DNA of 64,000 nucleotides, taken from contig NZ_NISX01000016.1 in assembly GCF_002591895.1 (NCBI RefSeq), forward strand, positions 1 through 64,000, given 5' to 3'. The stretch's first letter is position 1. The number at the start of each line of letters is the position of its first letter. Origin of the DNA: Lacimicrobium alkaliphilum (GTDB taxonomy: Bacteria; Pseudomonadota; Gammaproteobacteria; Enterobacterales; Alteromonadaceae). The position numbers and the translations under genes are program-made. Shown piece by piece: positions 16,957-26,846 of the stretch. Under the pieces are notes generated by a model. It ran no database searches. It saw nothing but the letters and a program-made list of their open reading frames with translations, and was not told the DNA's origin.

Positions 16957-19008
16957 ATGAACAAGATTACACTCTTAGGCCTTTTTTGCGCCTCCTTCGC
17001 AACCACATCCATAACGCTGGCACAGGAAAGCAGTGAAACAAAAAAGATTGAAAAAATCGCAGTGGTTGGCGCTGCGACCAACCTGAATGTGACCGCAGAG
17101 GATATCGAACATGTTCAGGCCAATGATCTGGCTGACATCTTTCGCTATTCCCCCTCTGTCAGTGTCGGTGGTTCTGTGGGCGTGGCGCAGAAAATTTATG
17201 TTCGTGGACTGGAAGATTCCTTACTCAACGTCACGGTAGATGGGGCGCAGCAAACGTCTACTCTGTTTCACCATATTGGCCGCGTGACTATTGACCCTGA
17301 TTTGCTTCAACAAATTGATGTTCAGGCCGGTGCCGGGGAAGCAACCAGCGGCCCCGGTGCAATTGGAGGGGCAATTCGCTTCAAAACCAAAGATGCCAAC
17401 GACTTACTGGACGAAGGTGAGCGTTTCGGTGGCCGATTAAAAGCCAATTACTTCTCTAATGATGGTCATCGTCTGAGCGGCACGTTATACGGCAGGCTGA
17501 GCGATTCCTGGGGTGTTCTCGGGTATTACAGTGATATGCAGCGTGAAGATATGGAAGATGGCGGCGGTCAGACTGTTCGTGGTACCGCTGCAGATCAGAA
17601 TATGCTGTTTATCAAGGCCAGCGGTGAAATCACCGAAAACCAGCATTTGTCACTGAGTGTCGAACAACGAGACGAAGAAGGGGCCTTTTCTGCCCGCCCC
17701 AACTGGATTGTACAGCCAGAGGACCCGCTCTATGACAGTGAAGCAGAGCGCTCCACTTACGTAGCTAACTATCAGTTTATCCAGGGGGCAATGGTCAATG
17801 TTGAAGCCACTGCCTATCAGACAGCCTCTTCGTTTCGCGGCGGCCGGTTCGACTGGCTGGCAGAAATTGACACGTACGGCTTCGATTTGCGCAATACCAG
17901 CGACTTTGCGGCACACCGGTTTATATACGGTGTCGATTATCGCAGCGATGAGGTCACCAGTGGTTATGCAGTATCGCAGCCGGAAGAAAACCACGCCGAG
18001 GAAGGCAGCGTACTGGGAGTGTATGTTCAGGGCCATAGCGACCTGACAGCGAATTTGCTGCTCAGCTATGGGGTAAGATTTGACGACTACCGTTATCAGC
18101 AAAAAATTCTGCTGGATGATTATTACGGCGATCCCATTACCGACAGCCCCGCTGAAATCGATGAAAGCGAAGTGAGTATTAACACCGGTCTGTCTTACAG
18201 GTTGACGGAATCCTGGACTCTGGGTCTGGGTTATGCAGAAGCGGCTAGAGGCAAGCAAATTGGCGATGGCTTCACAATTGACAGCTATCTTTGGGATGGT
18301 TCTGAGCACCCGGTGGTTTCGCCGCAACTTAAGCCGGAAACCGTGGCGAATATTGAAGCATCAGTTGAATACAGCTCAACAAAGCTGAATGCCAGAGCAG
18401 CGGTCTATCATTCGGAACTGGACAATGTGATCTTCGAGGGCGGAAATAACGACGCCATATTTAACAATATTGGCACCATAGAATCACAAGGGTTCGAGTT
18501 TGATATTGCCTATCGCTGGAAAGACTTCGACCTTTTCTTTGGTTTTTCCTCTGCAGACACAGAGCTTGACCCGAGTTCCGATCTCTACACACAGGATTTT
18601 GGCACTATCGACATTAACGGCTACGAATATAATGGCCTGGGTAACAGCCGTGGCGACACCTGGATAGCGGGTGTTGAGTATATTATCGACGTCAATGCCG
18701 AGGTAGGCTTTAATCTGACAAGAGTGAATTCACTGAGCATAGACAGCCTGCACAGCGATCTGGAACTTGGCTGGGTAGACGAACTGTACCGCCTGAATAA
18801 GCCTGGCTACACCACCGCTGATCTTTATGCACAGTGGCAGGCCAGCGACAACATTCGCCTGAATCTGGCGGTAACCAATCTGTTCGATAAACTGTACCGG
18901 GACCACTCCAGCGTAGGTGACTACAGTGGAGTGGCAGGATATGAGCTGGTGGTTGGGCCTTATGAAGCCGGCAGAGATATCAGATTATCACTGTCTTACG
19001 ACTTCTGA
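16957..19008 (+). CDS. TonB-dependent outer-membrane receptor (siderophore/heme type)
   Basis: The protein has 683 residues. A signal peptide ends at ITLA-QES; the plug domain (about 35-150) contains KIYVRGLEDSLLNVTVDGAQ and the motif GPGAIGGAIRFKTKDA; the rest is a 22-strand barrel ending in the outer-membrane signature RLSLSYDF. An AAGGGG ribosome site precedes the ATG. It is followed after 19 nt by a PepSY-TM protein, the usual companion of iron-chelate receptors, and preceded by a two-component system with tandem repeats and a Fur-like element. The ligand is unknown. Confidence 0.92.
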   Translation: MNKITLLGLFCASFATTSITLAQESSETKKIEKIAVVGAATNLNVTAEDIEHVQANDLADIFRYSPSVSVGGSVGVAQKIYVRGLEDSLLNVTVDGAQQTSTLFHHIGRVTIDPDLLQQIDVQAGAGEATSGPGAIGGAIRFKTKDANDLLDEGERFGGRLKANYFSNDGHRLSGTLYGRLSDSWGVLGYYSDMQREDMEDGGGQTVRGTAADQNMLFIKASGEITENQHLSLSVEQRDEEGAFSARPNWIVQPEDPLYDSEAERSTYVANYQFIQGAMVNVEATAYQTASSFRGGRFDWLAEIDTYGFDLRNTSDFAAHRFIYGVDYRSDEVTSGYAVSQPEENHAEEGSVLGVYVQGHSDLTANLLLSYGVRFDDYRYQQKILLDDYYGDPITDSPAEIDESEVSINTGLSYRLTESWTLGLGYAEAARGKQIGDGFTIDSYLWDGSEHPVVSPQLKPETVANIEASVEYSSTKLNARAAVYHSELDNVIFEGGNNDAIFNNIGTIESQGFEFDIAYRWKDFDLFFGFSSADTELDPSSDLYTQDFGTIDINGYEYNGLGNSRGDTWIAGVEYIIDVNAEVGFNLTRVNSLSIDSLHSDLELGWVDELYRLNKPGYTTADLYAQWQASDNIRLNLAVTNLFDKLYRDHSSVGDYSGVAGYELVVGPYEAGRDIRLSLSYDF

Positions 19009-19027
19009 GTAAGGCCCCGACGCAGCT

Positions 19028-20158
19028 ATGCTCAGTAAGCTGAAAAGCCTGTTGTTCTGGAGCCATCTGGTGGCGGGGGTTGTTGCGGGTATTGCCCTGT
19101 TTTCTCTTGCCGCTACCGGTGTTCTGCTCACTTACGAGCGACAGATGGTCGAGTGGGCCGAGCGGCAGTATAGCGTTGCGCCACAACCAAACCGTTCAGG
19201 GATCACAACAGACGAGGTGGTCGCGGCATTACACAGGCTTGCCCCCGAAGAGCATCATATCTATGTGCGTTGGGTCAACAGAGAAGGGGCGGCGATTCCC
19301 GCCTGGGCGGGCAGTCAAAGCTTTCTTCTTGACCCCTACACGGGTGACGTTCTCAGAACCGGCGCCGGAGCTGTGGCAACAAGCTTCCGTTTTATCACTG
19401 ACTTTCATCGCTGGTTTGCGCTGCAAGGCTCTGCAATCAGTGTCGGCAGAGCCATTACTGCTTATGCAAACCTCATATTGCTGTTTCTTATCCTCTCCGG
19501 ATTGTATTTGTGGATACCGCGCCGTTTCAGCTGGTCAGTGTTAAAACGGCGCTTGCTGATCAGGCGCACCAGTAATACTCAGGCCCGCTATAAGAACTGG
19601 CATTTTGCCTTTGGTCTGTGGTCCGCCGTGCCACTTTTTGTTATCTCTGTAACCGCGACGATTTTCTATTTCCCTCAGGCAAATCAGGCATTGTATGGCA
19701 TGTTTGGCGAATCGGTGCCCGAGCGCGAAGAACATGCTGAAGTCAATACACTGAGTTACCGGAACGGTTCACTTGAGCCATTGTATTTAAAGGCTCAGCG
19801 CCATGCCGAACAAAACGGGGCCTCAGACTGGTATTCCATGTGGCTGGAACTCGGTGAAGTAGAAGGCGAAGCCAGATTCTTTATTGACCGCAGCATTGGC
19901 CGCAGGCCCGAGTTTGCCTATTCACTTTATCTGGATATTGAACGTGCAGAAGTAGTGCGCGTGAAGCGCCAGACAGACTGGTCTGCTGGGGATCAGGCCT
20001 GGGATGTTGCAAGATACCTGCATAGCGGCGAATATTTTGGCGTGATCGGACAAACCATCGCCGGGCTGACATCGTTGCTGACCTGCATCCTGGTTTATTC
20101 GGGATTTGTCCTGGCCTGGAAACGCCTTGTTCCTGCTTCGAAAAAACGCTGTGAATGA
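19028..20158 (+). CDS. PepSY-associated transmembrane protein (PiuB-like)
   Basis: A 376-residue inner-membrane protein with an N-terminal helix (LVAGVVAGIALFSLAATGVLLTY interrupted here for length), a periplasmic PepSY region, two central helices (YANLILLFLILSGLYLWIP and SAVPLFVISVTATIFYF) and a C-terminal helix (GLTSLLTCILVYSGFVLAW). Conserved FHRW and YLHSGEYFG motifs are present. Such proteins are commonly Fur-regulated partners of TonB receptors and are thought to take part in reductive release of iron from chelates. It forms an operon with the receptor gene, with a 19-nt gap. Confidence 0.88.
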   Translation: MLSKLKSLLFWSHLVAGVVAGIALFSLAATGVLLTYERQMVEWAERQYSVAPQPNRSGITTDEVVAALHRLAPEEHHIYVRWVNREGAAIPAWAGSQSFLLDPYTGDVLRTGAGAVATSFRFITDFHRWFALQGSAISVGRAITAYANLILLFLILSGLYLWIPRRFSWSVLKRRLLIRRTSNTQARYKNWHFAFGLWSAVPLFVISVTATIFYFPQANQALYGMFGESVPEREEHAEVNTLSYRNGSLEPLYLKAQRHAEQNGASDWYSMWLELGEVEGEARFFIDRSIGRRPEFAYSLYLDIERAEVVRVKRQTDWSAGDQAWDVARYLHSGEYFGVIGQTIAGLTSLLTCILVYSGFVLAWKRLVPASKKRCE

Positions 20159-20191
20159 CGTTATAAAACGTGGTGCAGTATTCTCTGCGTC

Positions 20192-20250
20192 TGCCTGACG
20201 CTAACGGCGAATCGCTGGCAGGTATTCAGAACTTCTCGCCGCGTCAGGCA
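20192..20250. other. Bulged long hairpin in the 390-nt gap after the PepSY gene
   Basis: TGCCTGACGC (20192-20201) is the exact complement of GCGTCAGGCA (20241-20250), and inside it GGCGA (20206-20210) pairs with TCGCC (20235-20239 plus 20240), giving about 15 paired bases with a 4-nt bulge and a 25-nt loop. There is no T-run, so it is not a standard terminator; a structured untranslated RNA is possible. The rest of 20159-20548 holds no gene I can support. Confidence 0.4.
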
Positions 20251-20548
20251 ATTCCTGAATTTCACCAATAAGTCAGTGCGAATAACTCAGTTAGGTATAT
20301 CCTGAACTACGTTTTTAGCCGTCGTGGTCTGCCTGTTCGTGTCGCAAGAGTTAGCATCTTAAGACACAACTTCTCAGGATCGGGCGAAATCGTCACACTC
20401 TGCTATGTTTTCAGTAGAGGACCCTGCTAATCCGTGAAACGTATAAAAAAGAACACGTTAATTGCACCCGCGACCCTTTATGAGTGCTCATTTACTTATA
20501 TAGTGTGGCTTTCTTAAACTCGACTCAAATTGTCGGAACCGAATTGCT

Positions 20549-23500
20549 ATGTCATACCCAGTCCCTGTCTCTTCATCTCTGATGGCAAAGTCATTGGTTG
20601 CTGTGCTGTTGTGCGTTTCCTCGTCTTCAGCCTGGGCGCTGTATAAGCCCCTGCAAACAATGAGTCCACTGGTTTTTAATGGATTAGTCTTCGCAGTGCT
20701 TATTCTTCTTCTGGGGCTGGCGATTTCACTTTTGGTTTTAAAGAGTCGGATTAAGGCAAGAGAACGCGCCTTGGTTGCGTCAGACAATGCTAAACAACAG
20801 GTTCAGGATCAGATTGATCGTTCAGCCAGTGGCATTGTTCAGCTTGATGATTCCGGGACTATTCTCTATGCCAACCCCATGGCAGCGTACTTTTTCGAAA
20901 AGAAAATCGAGCAGTTAGTCGGTACGCCTTTTGTTGAAGTCTGTCCGGAAGGTCTGGCTGATGACATCACAGAAGCGCTGGAGCGGGTAAAAGAGGTCCA
21001 TATTCATTGTCAGTTAGGGCACTATTTACACCATGCAAGGATGCGTATAACACCGCAAAAAAAACCTATAGGTGATGTCACCACCTCTGTCGCAATAGAT
21101 GATGTTCACGGCTACCAACAAAAAATTGATCAGCAAAAAGCCCTTAATCGCAATCGGGAACAGGCTATCGAGTATGCGGGCGTCGGCTTTGGTTCACTGA
21201 ACTTTGATGACGACTCGCTGAAAGTAAATGCCGCACTTGGTAAGCTTTTAGAGCTGGACTCACAGAATGAGCTATCGATTGATGCCTTTAATCAATACGT
21301 TGATAGTGACGACAGCACAAAGTGGCAACACTGTCTGAAACAATTGAGAGACGGCCACGCTCAAACCTTCAAAGGGCAGTTGCAATTAAAAGACCGGTCT
21401 GTACCGGTAAAAATCGACGCGCAACCACACTGCACAGCTGACGATGAGGAGGTCACTTGTGCTTCACTGATTTTTACCAACCTTTCCAAAGTTGAGCAAT
21501 TCAGACAGCAGGCAGAGCTTTCTCTGAAACAGATAAAAACCATAATGGGGGCAAGCCCGCTACCTGTTTATCTGCTGAATGCTAAGAAACAACTCATTGA
21601 TTGCAATCAGGCATTTTGCACCCTGTTTAAGGTGCAGATGAATAGTATCAAAAATAAATCCATTGCAGAGATTGACGCGTTTGACGATGACTTTAAAACG
21701 ATGCACTCCACTACGCAGGGTATTGGCGCCCGATGTAAATCCGCATCCATCAAACCCGGCAATGACCAGTCATTAGATATCAACCTGCATTTACTGTCTT
21801 ACAAAATGAACAATGAGCATGCAGGTACCGTGGCGGTTATTGAAGACTTAACTCCGCTGAAGGCGTTACAACAGGAGGTGTCTTCTAATCTGGAGTCGCT
21901 GAACAGCCTGATTGAACAGTCGCCTTTGGGGATCGCTGTTTTTAACCATGAAGACAAGCTGACCAGGGTCAATTCAACACTCACCGATATACTTGGGAAA
22001 GACAAAGAAACACTACAAAAACAAACCTTTTATCAGCTATTCAATAACCCTGAACAGGCAGGCACTGCGGCAAGGCTGTTGCACCAGACCGGGCACATCA
22101 CGAATTTTAGCGCCAGCCTGGTTCAGGCAGGTGAGCAAGCCTTACCTACCAGACTGGATGTGTCAAAACTAAAAGGTGGCGATACAAAATACGTGTGTTG
22201 GATTGCCGATGCACGCAATCAGCAATACCTCAGTGATCAACTGGAGCGCTTGATCACATACAGTAATATGCCTATCGGGCTGCTCGGTAATGACGGTTTT
22301 ACCAAACTCAACCCGGCGGCCTGCGCATTCTTTGACGCGAAAAGTGAAGACGACTTATTAGGGTTGTCACCGGCAAGTGAGGTGTTGAATCCGACAGCGC
22401 AAAGCGCCGAAGAGATGGCTGCACATATGGCTCGGCTACAAGAGGACAAGAAAGTCACTGAGTTCTCCTGGGTACACCAACATAATGGCGATCCCTTGCC
22501 TTGCGAAGTCACCCTGGTGCCGTTGTTTTTTCAACAGGAACACATCGCCACGCTGTGTTTATGGGTGGACTTAAGAGCACTCGAAAAAGCCCATGAAGCC
22601 CGGCTGGAGGCCGTGAACATGCGTCAGGCAGCAGAGCGCGAAATCGCCGAAAAACAACAGTTGTTGCAAAACAGTCAGGATTTACTGGCCAGCAGGGCAC
22701 GTTCTTTACACAACACACAGGAAAAACTGGAAGCGGCAGAAAATGATCTCGCTGCCAAAATGGATACCATTCAGGGATTGCAGCAAGCACATGAAGACAT
22801 AAGTGGGCACTTACAAGCAGTACAGAATGACTACGAGAGAAATCTGCGGTTGCTGACACAAAGTCAGGAAGCGAATGCCGAACTTGAAGCCCAGCTGAAA
22901 GAATCGAGCGATAAAGTCAATCAACTGCAGAAACAACGCAACCAGATTGCAGATGCGCTGCAAAACAGTGAACGCAGTCACAAACAAGCACAGGAAAAAC
23001 TCGCGGCCAGCGAACAGGCCAAGCAACTTCTCAAACAAGAGCAATCAAAACAGCAGGCATCGCTCGAGGCCTCTCAGCAACAGATTTATTCACTGAAGCA
23101 CTCAATTGAGGACAAAGACAAGCAAATCCAGGATGTCAGCGGACAAATCAATAATCTTCAGTCTCAGCTTGTCAGTTCAGGGCAGACCAGTGAAAAACTT
23201 CGAGAGAGGCTGGCTAATCAACGTAAGGCGAGTGAAATCGCTGAGCAAAAACGCCGTGAACTCGAACTCACGTGCCAGTCAGTACAGGCAGAACTCGCCA
23301 ATAAATCCAGCTATGTAGAACACCTTCAACACGAGATGCAAATGCTGGAACAAATGTCGCAACAGCAAAAAGGCGACATGGAAAAACAAACACAGCAACT
23401 GGAGCAGGAATTAGAAGCTAAACAGAGTCAACTCGACGCTACAGCGGAACAATTGAGCCAGGCTAAAAAACAGTCTGAGCAAGAAAAACAACACAGTGCT

Positions 23501-25036
23501 GCGCGTGAAGCGGAACTGGAGAAGCTCAAATCAGAGTTACAGGAAGTCGAGAAACGCCGTGCCGAACAACAACAGAAAATCGCCGAAGCCGACGAAAAAT
23601 GGCAACAGCAGCAAGCCGTACTGCAAAATGAACTCAAAGCAAAACAGGAACAGCTGCAACAAATTACCGAGCAACTCAACAGTACGCAGCAACAAACCGA
23701 TGAAGAGCGAGCACAGCAAACCGCATTAGTGGCGAAACTGGAGGCTGAGCTGCAAGATGTTGAGCAGCGCGCCGCCGCCCAGGTCGAAAAAATTGCTCAA
23801 AGCGACCAGCAATGGAAAGAGAAACAGCAGGCACTGGCAGATGAGCTTGCGGCCAAGAAAGCGCAACTGAATGAAACGCAACAACAACTCGACGAACATC
23901 AACGTCAGGTAGACACTGAGAAACTTGCCCGCAAGGCCCAGCAAGACAAACTGGCACAGCTGAAACAAGAAATGGCCGATGTTGAGTCACGGGCTGCCAA
24001 GCAGCGTGAAATGATGGAAGGCAGCGATGAGCAAAGGCGTCAGCACCATGCTGAAATAGAGAAACAGAAGCAGCAGCTGCAGAAGGCGTTAGAGCAGGCT
24101 GAAGCACAGAACCAGGATATGCAGTCGACCTTAGCCAGCAAGCTGGAGGCGCTCAAAGGAGCAGAATCAACCGTATCCAAAACCCAGTCTGATGAACAAA
24201 AACTGCAGACTGAGTTAAGCGCCGCCAGAGAACAGGCGGAGGATTTAAAAGCGCAGCTTACACGCCAGGAAGATCAGGAAAAACAACTCAAACAACAGGT
24301 GGCGGAACAGCAAAACAGCCTGCAGCAACGGGAAGACAGTATACAAGCGCTGCAGCAGGAGCAACAGCGTTTAACCGAAGCACTGCGCTCAGTAAAAGAA
24401 GAATATGCCCAAAGCAAAGCGTCGCTGAATGATCAGGACAGCAGTCAGCAGAAACTGACTGAACAATTGAAAACACTGGAAACAGAGTTGCAAAACAGTA
24501 AGCAGCAACTGAACGATAAAGAGAGTGCGCTGGAAGATGCACAGGAACTCATAGCCAGCCATGCAGACAAGCTGGCGGCGCAGGAGCATGCCTTGATTGA
24601 TGCACAAAAAGAAGAATTAAAACATGCCAGCGCCCAACAGCCCCCGGCGGAAGAGACTCAAACACCAGAGTTCGCCAAACTGCCGATGCCCGATGAACCC
24701 GAGGTCTGGTTCGAGCTACTCCCTTATCTGCAGAATAAACAAGGGGTGACTTCACTGGCTACAGTGTTGCAGCAACTTATTGACGATGTACAAACCTGTA
24801 TTGGTTCAATGGATAAAGCCCTGGAAGATGACGACGAACGGAATATACATTTAGCCGCCCACAAACTGAAAAACGTATTGGAAACCATTCCGTCTGCGCC
24901 ACTGAATGATATGGCTAAGAAGCTGGAATATTTTTGTGAAAACCGCTTCACCGATAATATCGCCATCGGCTGGCCTGCGTTCAGGGGGCAGTTGATGTCT
25001 ACGCTAAGAGTGATTTATTCGCACCTGCATGGGTAA
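20549..25036 (+). CDS. Giant PAS / coiled-coil / Hpt protein
   Basis: A 1495-residue membrane-anchored protein. A signal-like segment (about 12-30) and a transmembrane helix (about 42-66) are followed by about five PAS-like modules between 80 and 670 (for example IVQLDDSGTILYANPMAAYF and IAVFNHEDKLTRVNSTL). A Gln/Glu/Lys-rich coiled coil of about 700 residues (about 675-1375) follows, then a C-terminal Hpt domain with candidate phospho-acceptor His1438 in AAHKLKNVLE. It has no kinase, ATPase or receiver domain, so it must receive phosphate from another protein. Within the coiled coil, residues 992-1062 and 1063-1133 are two 71-residue repeats (SELQEVEKR versus AELQDVEQR; KIAEADEKW versus KIAQSDQQW), with a divergent third copy after 1136 and a partial one before 992. 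It stands alone transcriptionally. Confidence 0.85.
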   Translation: MSYPVPVSSSLMAKSLVAVLLCVSSSSAWALYKPLQTMSPLVFNGLVFAVLILLLGLAISLLVLKSRIKARERALVASDNAKQQVQDQIDRSASGIVQLDDSGTILYANPMAAYFFEKKIEQLVGTPFVEVCPEGLADDITEALERVKEVHIHCQLGHYLHHARMRITPQKKPIGDVTTSVAIDDVHGYQQKIDQQKALNRNREQAIEYAGVGFGSLNFDDDSLKVNAALGKLLELDSQNELSIDAFNQYVDSDDSTKWQHCLKQLRDGHAQTFKGQLQLKDRSVPVKIDAQPHCTADDEEVTCASLIFTNLSKVEQFRQQAELSLKQIKTIMGASPLPVYLLNAKKQLIDCNQAFCTLFKVQMNSIKNKSIAEIDAFDDDFKTMHSTTQGIGARCKSASIKPGNDQSLDINLHLLSYKMNNEHAGTVAVIEDLTPLKALQQEVSSNLESLNSLIEQSPLGIAVFNHEDKLTRVNSTLTDILGKDKETLQKQTFYQLFNNPEQAGTAARLLHQTGHITNFSASLVQAGEQALPTRLDVSKLKGGDTKYVCWIADARNQQYLSDQLERLITYSNMPIGLLGNDGFTKLNPAACAFFDAKSEDDLLGLSPASEVLNPTAQSAEEMAAHMARLQEDKKVTEFSWVHQHNGDPLPCEVTLVPLFFQQEHIATLCLWVDLRALEKAHEARLEAVNMRQAAEREIAEKQQLLQNSQDLLASRARSLHNTQEKLEAAENDLAAKMDTIQGLQQAHEDISGHLQAVQNDYERNLRLLTQSQEANAELEAQLKESSDKVNQLQKQRNQIADALQNSERSHKQAQEKLAASEQAKQLLKQEQSKQQASLEASQQQIYSLKHSIEDKDKQIQDVSGQINNLQSQLVSSGQTSEKLRERLANQRKASEIAEQKRRELELTCQSVQAELANKSSYVEHLQHEMQMLEQMSQQQKGDMEKQTQQLEQELEAKQSQLDATAEQLSQAKKQSEQEKQHSAAREAELEKLKSELQEVEKRRAEQQQKIAEADEKWQQQQAVLQNELKAKQEQLQQITEQLNSTQQQTDEERAQQTALVAKLEAELQDVEQRAAAQVEKIAQSDQQWKEKQQALADELAAKKAQLNETQQQLDEHQRQVDTEKLARKAQQDKLAQLKQEMADVESRAAKQREMMEGSDEQRRQHHAEIEKQKQQLQKALEQAEAQNQDMQSTLASKLEALKGAESTVSKTQSDEQKLQTELSAAREQAEDLKAQLTRQEDQEKQLKQQVAEQQNSLQQREDSIQALQQEQQRLTEALRSVKEEYAQSKASLNDQDSSQQKLTEQLKTLETELQNSKQQLNDKESALEDAQELIASHADKLAAQEHALIDAQKEELKHASAQQPPAEETQTPEFAKLPMPDEPEVWFELLPYLQNKQGVTSLATVLQQLIDDVQTCIGSMDKALEDDDERNIHLAAHKLKNVLETIPSAPLNDMAKKLEYFCENRFTDNIAIGWPAFRGQLMSTLRVIYSHLHG
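23522..23947 (+). repeat. Tandem 213-bp repeats inside the coiled-coil gene
   Basis: Units 23522-23734 and 23735-23947 encode 71-residue segments that align end to end without gaps; a third, diverged unit begins near 23957 after a 3-residue insertion. They extend the coiled coil by duplication. Confidence 0.6.
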
Positions 25037-25103
25037 AGTGATTGGTTTATACGGGGCACCGTAGTGATGGGTATTCACAGTAGCGCCTTTGATTTCTGTG
25101 CCG

Positions 25104-26834
25104 CTAATTGCCGTTCATCATGGTGTAAAAGGACAGGGGCGGATTCATCCCAGGTTGAGAAGCGAAATATCTGAAGCAATCGTTAAACCACATCACAAAG
25201 CGATCTGCATGTGTACCCATACCAACAGGGTACTGCCGCATTTTCCAACGATTTTTGCTTCCCCGGTTTTGATAAATACCGCCCGCGTTGTATGCGCAAG
25301 CTACCTTGGGCGGATCGAACTGAGTCATGGAGTATTGCTGTCTTATATAAGCTGCTCCGGCTCTTATGGAAACGTCCGGTCTTATAAGATGGGTGCGTGA
25401 GACAGCGTGACTGTCCAGCGCTTCTCTGGCTGTGGAGATAAGCGTCTGCATAAGCTCCACCGACACTCTGTGTGGTGTCTGACTATCCGAACGAAAGCCA
25501 GGCTCTTCACGGCTGACGTCAGGTTTTCCACCCGATTCGGTGCAGATGCAGGCAAGGATTAATTCATAAGGGACACCAAATTCTATGCTGGCCTGACGAA
25601 TCAATGGATCGAATTGCGCGATAACGCCCGGCACGGTAATGAGCTCGCCGGGAGAACCTGTGACGGCACCGTTAACTTCCAGCCCTTGCGGTGTTAGCCG
25701 CCAGCTGACCGAATCAAAAATACCGTGACTGCGACGCAACACATCCAGTTGCACATTTATACCGGCATTTATCTGCTCACTTGCTGACTGTTCATCTGTA
25801 TTGTCCGATTGAAGTGTTTCGGAGAGGTCATGGAGCAGTTTTATATTCAAGTGGTCAAAGACCGGCTTAATACGACAAAAGACACTGACTTGGTCACTGC
25901 CTGCCATGTGCAGACCTACGGCGAATTTGCTGGCATTGACGACGACAGCTCCACTGTCTCCGGGCCGCGTGTATGGCTGGCACAGCACCAGATTCCTGAA
26001 ACCCGCAGTCAGTCTTTCACCACGGGGGCCCTGATAGGACAAACGCGTCTGAAAATCAGCATCGATTATTCGTCCGCGAGACAGCCCGGATGTTCTGCCT
26101 ACCATCTGCACAAACCTGCCTTCGCGGATGATTCCGGTGATCCCCCTGAGTGGGCCAATACCGGGAATCGACGTAAGAAAATGAATATCAGGCTTAAGCC
26201 GGGCAACCGCAGCGTCTACCTCGTTGGGGATGCCATTGTCACTGAAATGGATAGGTACATCACGCTCAAAATGGGCAACACTGTCATCAACGTCACCGCC
26301 ATCTTGTCTGGCTTGCTGCCAGATATCGTCGTTGAATTTTCTGGATAGAGGTTTCAGTACATGGTAATTGCTAAGAATAAAGTGCTGAACCGGATCATGT
26401 TTTGATCTGACCACCAGCCCGAGGGTGCCGGGGAATCGGCTGGTACTGGCCACGCTCAGGCCGGCATGAAGAGGGCGTTGTTTGTAAGCGTAGCGGGCAG
26501 ACTGCAATTTGATTTCACCAATTTCGATGACATCTACCGGTACGGGCTCGTCACTGCCGAGCTGAATTTTACGTGGCGCAGGATTTTGCAGTGTTTCCAG
26601 TGGCCGCTTTTTGTCGACGTATACTTTAATGCAGGGCTCTGCGGTATCAACGTTAGCGGTAAATTTGGTACCAACTCCCACACCCTGCAACGAGCTGTCA
26701 GTTAACCAATCCGCGGCTGATAAACTAAGCTGTTCGGCCATTTCACGCTGTTCTTTGCCAAGACCTTTGGTCGCGGCCCCGTCAAACAGCGCCTGAGATA
26801 ATTTCCTGAGGTGATTACGTGTGCGTAGTTTCAT
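25104..26834 (-). CDS. Serine protease-lytic transglycosylase fusion
   Basis: A 576-residue protein with no evident signal peptide. The N-terminal half has a trypsin-like triad: His158 in LSNYHVL, Asp208 in EVDAAVARL and Ser294 in RPGDSGAVVVN. The C-terminal part (about 405-560) is a soluble lytic transglycosylase-type domain with Glu433 in CTESGGKPD, then LMQTLISTAR and CAYNAGGIYQN, the usual SLT motifs. A link of about 80 residues joins them. Proteolysis and peptidoglycan cleavage in one chain is uncommon. It is the second gene of a minus-strand operon, 12 nt after a lipoprotein gene that itself ends in a peptidoglycan-binding-like region. Without a signal the export route is unclear; a specialised secretion route or lysis-mediated release is possible. 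Confidence 0.85.
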   Translation of the reverse strand: MKLRTRNHLRKLSQALFDGAATKGLGKEQREMAEQLSLSAADWLTDSSLQGVGVGTKFTANVDTAEPCIKVYVDKKRPLETLQNPAPRKIQLGSDEPVPVDVIEIGEIKLQSARYAYKQRPLHAGLSVASTSRFPGTLGLVVRSKHDPVQHFILSNYHVLKPLSRKFNDDIWQQARQDGGDVDDSVAHFERDVPIHFSDNGIPNEVDAAVARLKPDIHFLTSIPGIGPLRGITGIIREGRFVQMVGRTSGLSRGRIIDADFQTRLSYQGPRGERLTAGFRNLVLCQPYTRPGDSGAVVVNASKFAVGLHMAGSDQVSVFCRIKPVFDHLNIKLLHDLSETLQSDNTDEQSASEQINAGINVQLDVLRRSHGIFDSVSWRLTPQGLEVNGAVTGSPGELITVPGVIAQFDPLIRQASIEFGVPYELILACICTESGGKPDVSREEPGFRSDSQTPHRVSVELMQTLISTAREALDSHAVSRTHLIRPDVSIRAGAAYIRQQYSMTQFDPPKVACAYNAGGIYQNRGSKNRWKMRQYPVGMGTHADRFVMWFNDCFRYFASQPGMNPPLSFYTMMNGN

Positions 26835-26846
26835 TGTTGATCGTCA

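Noticed and set aside
23428-24607. Several minus-strand frames opposite the coiled-coil gene, some over 100 codons
   Set aside because: They are low-complexity (Cys/Leu/Phe-rich) mirrors of Gln/Glu/Lys codons on the coding strand.
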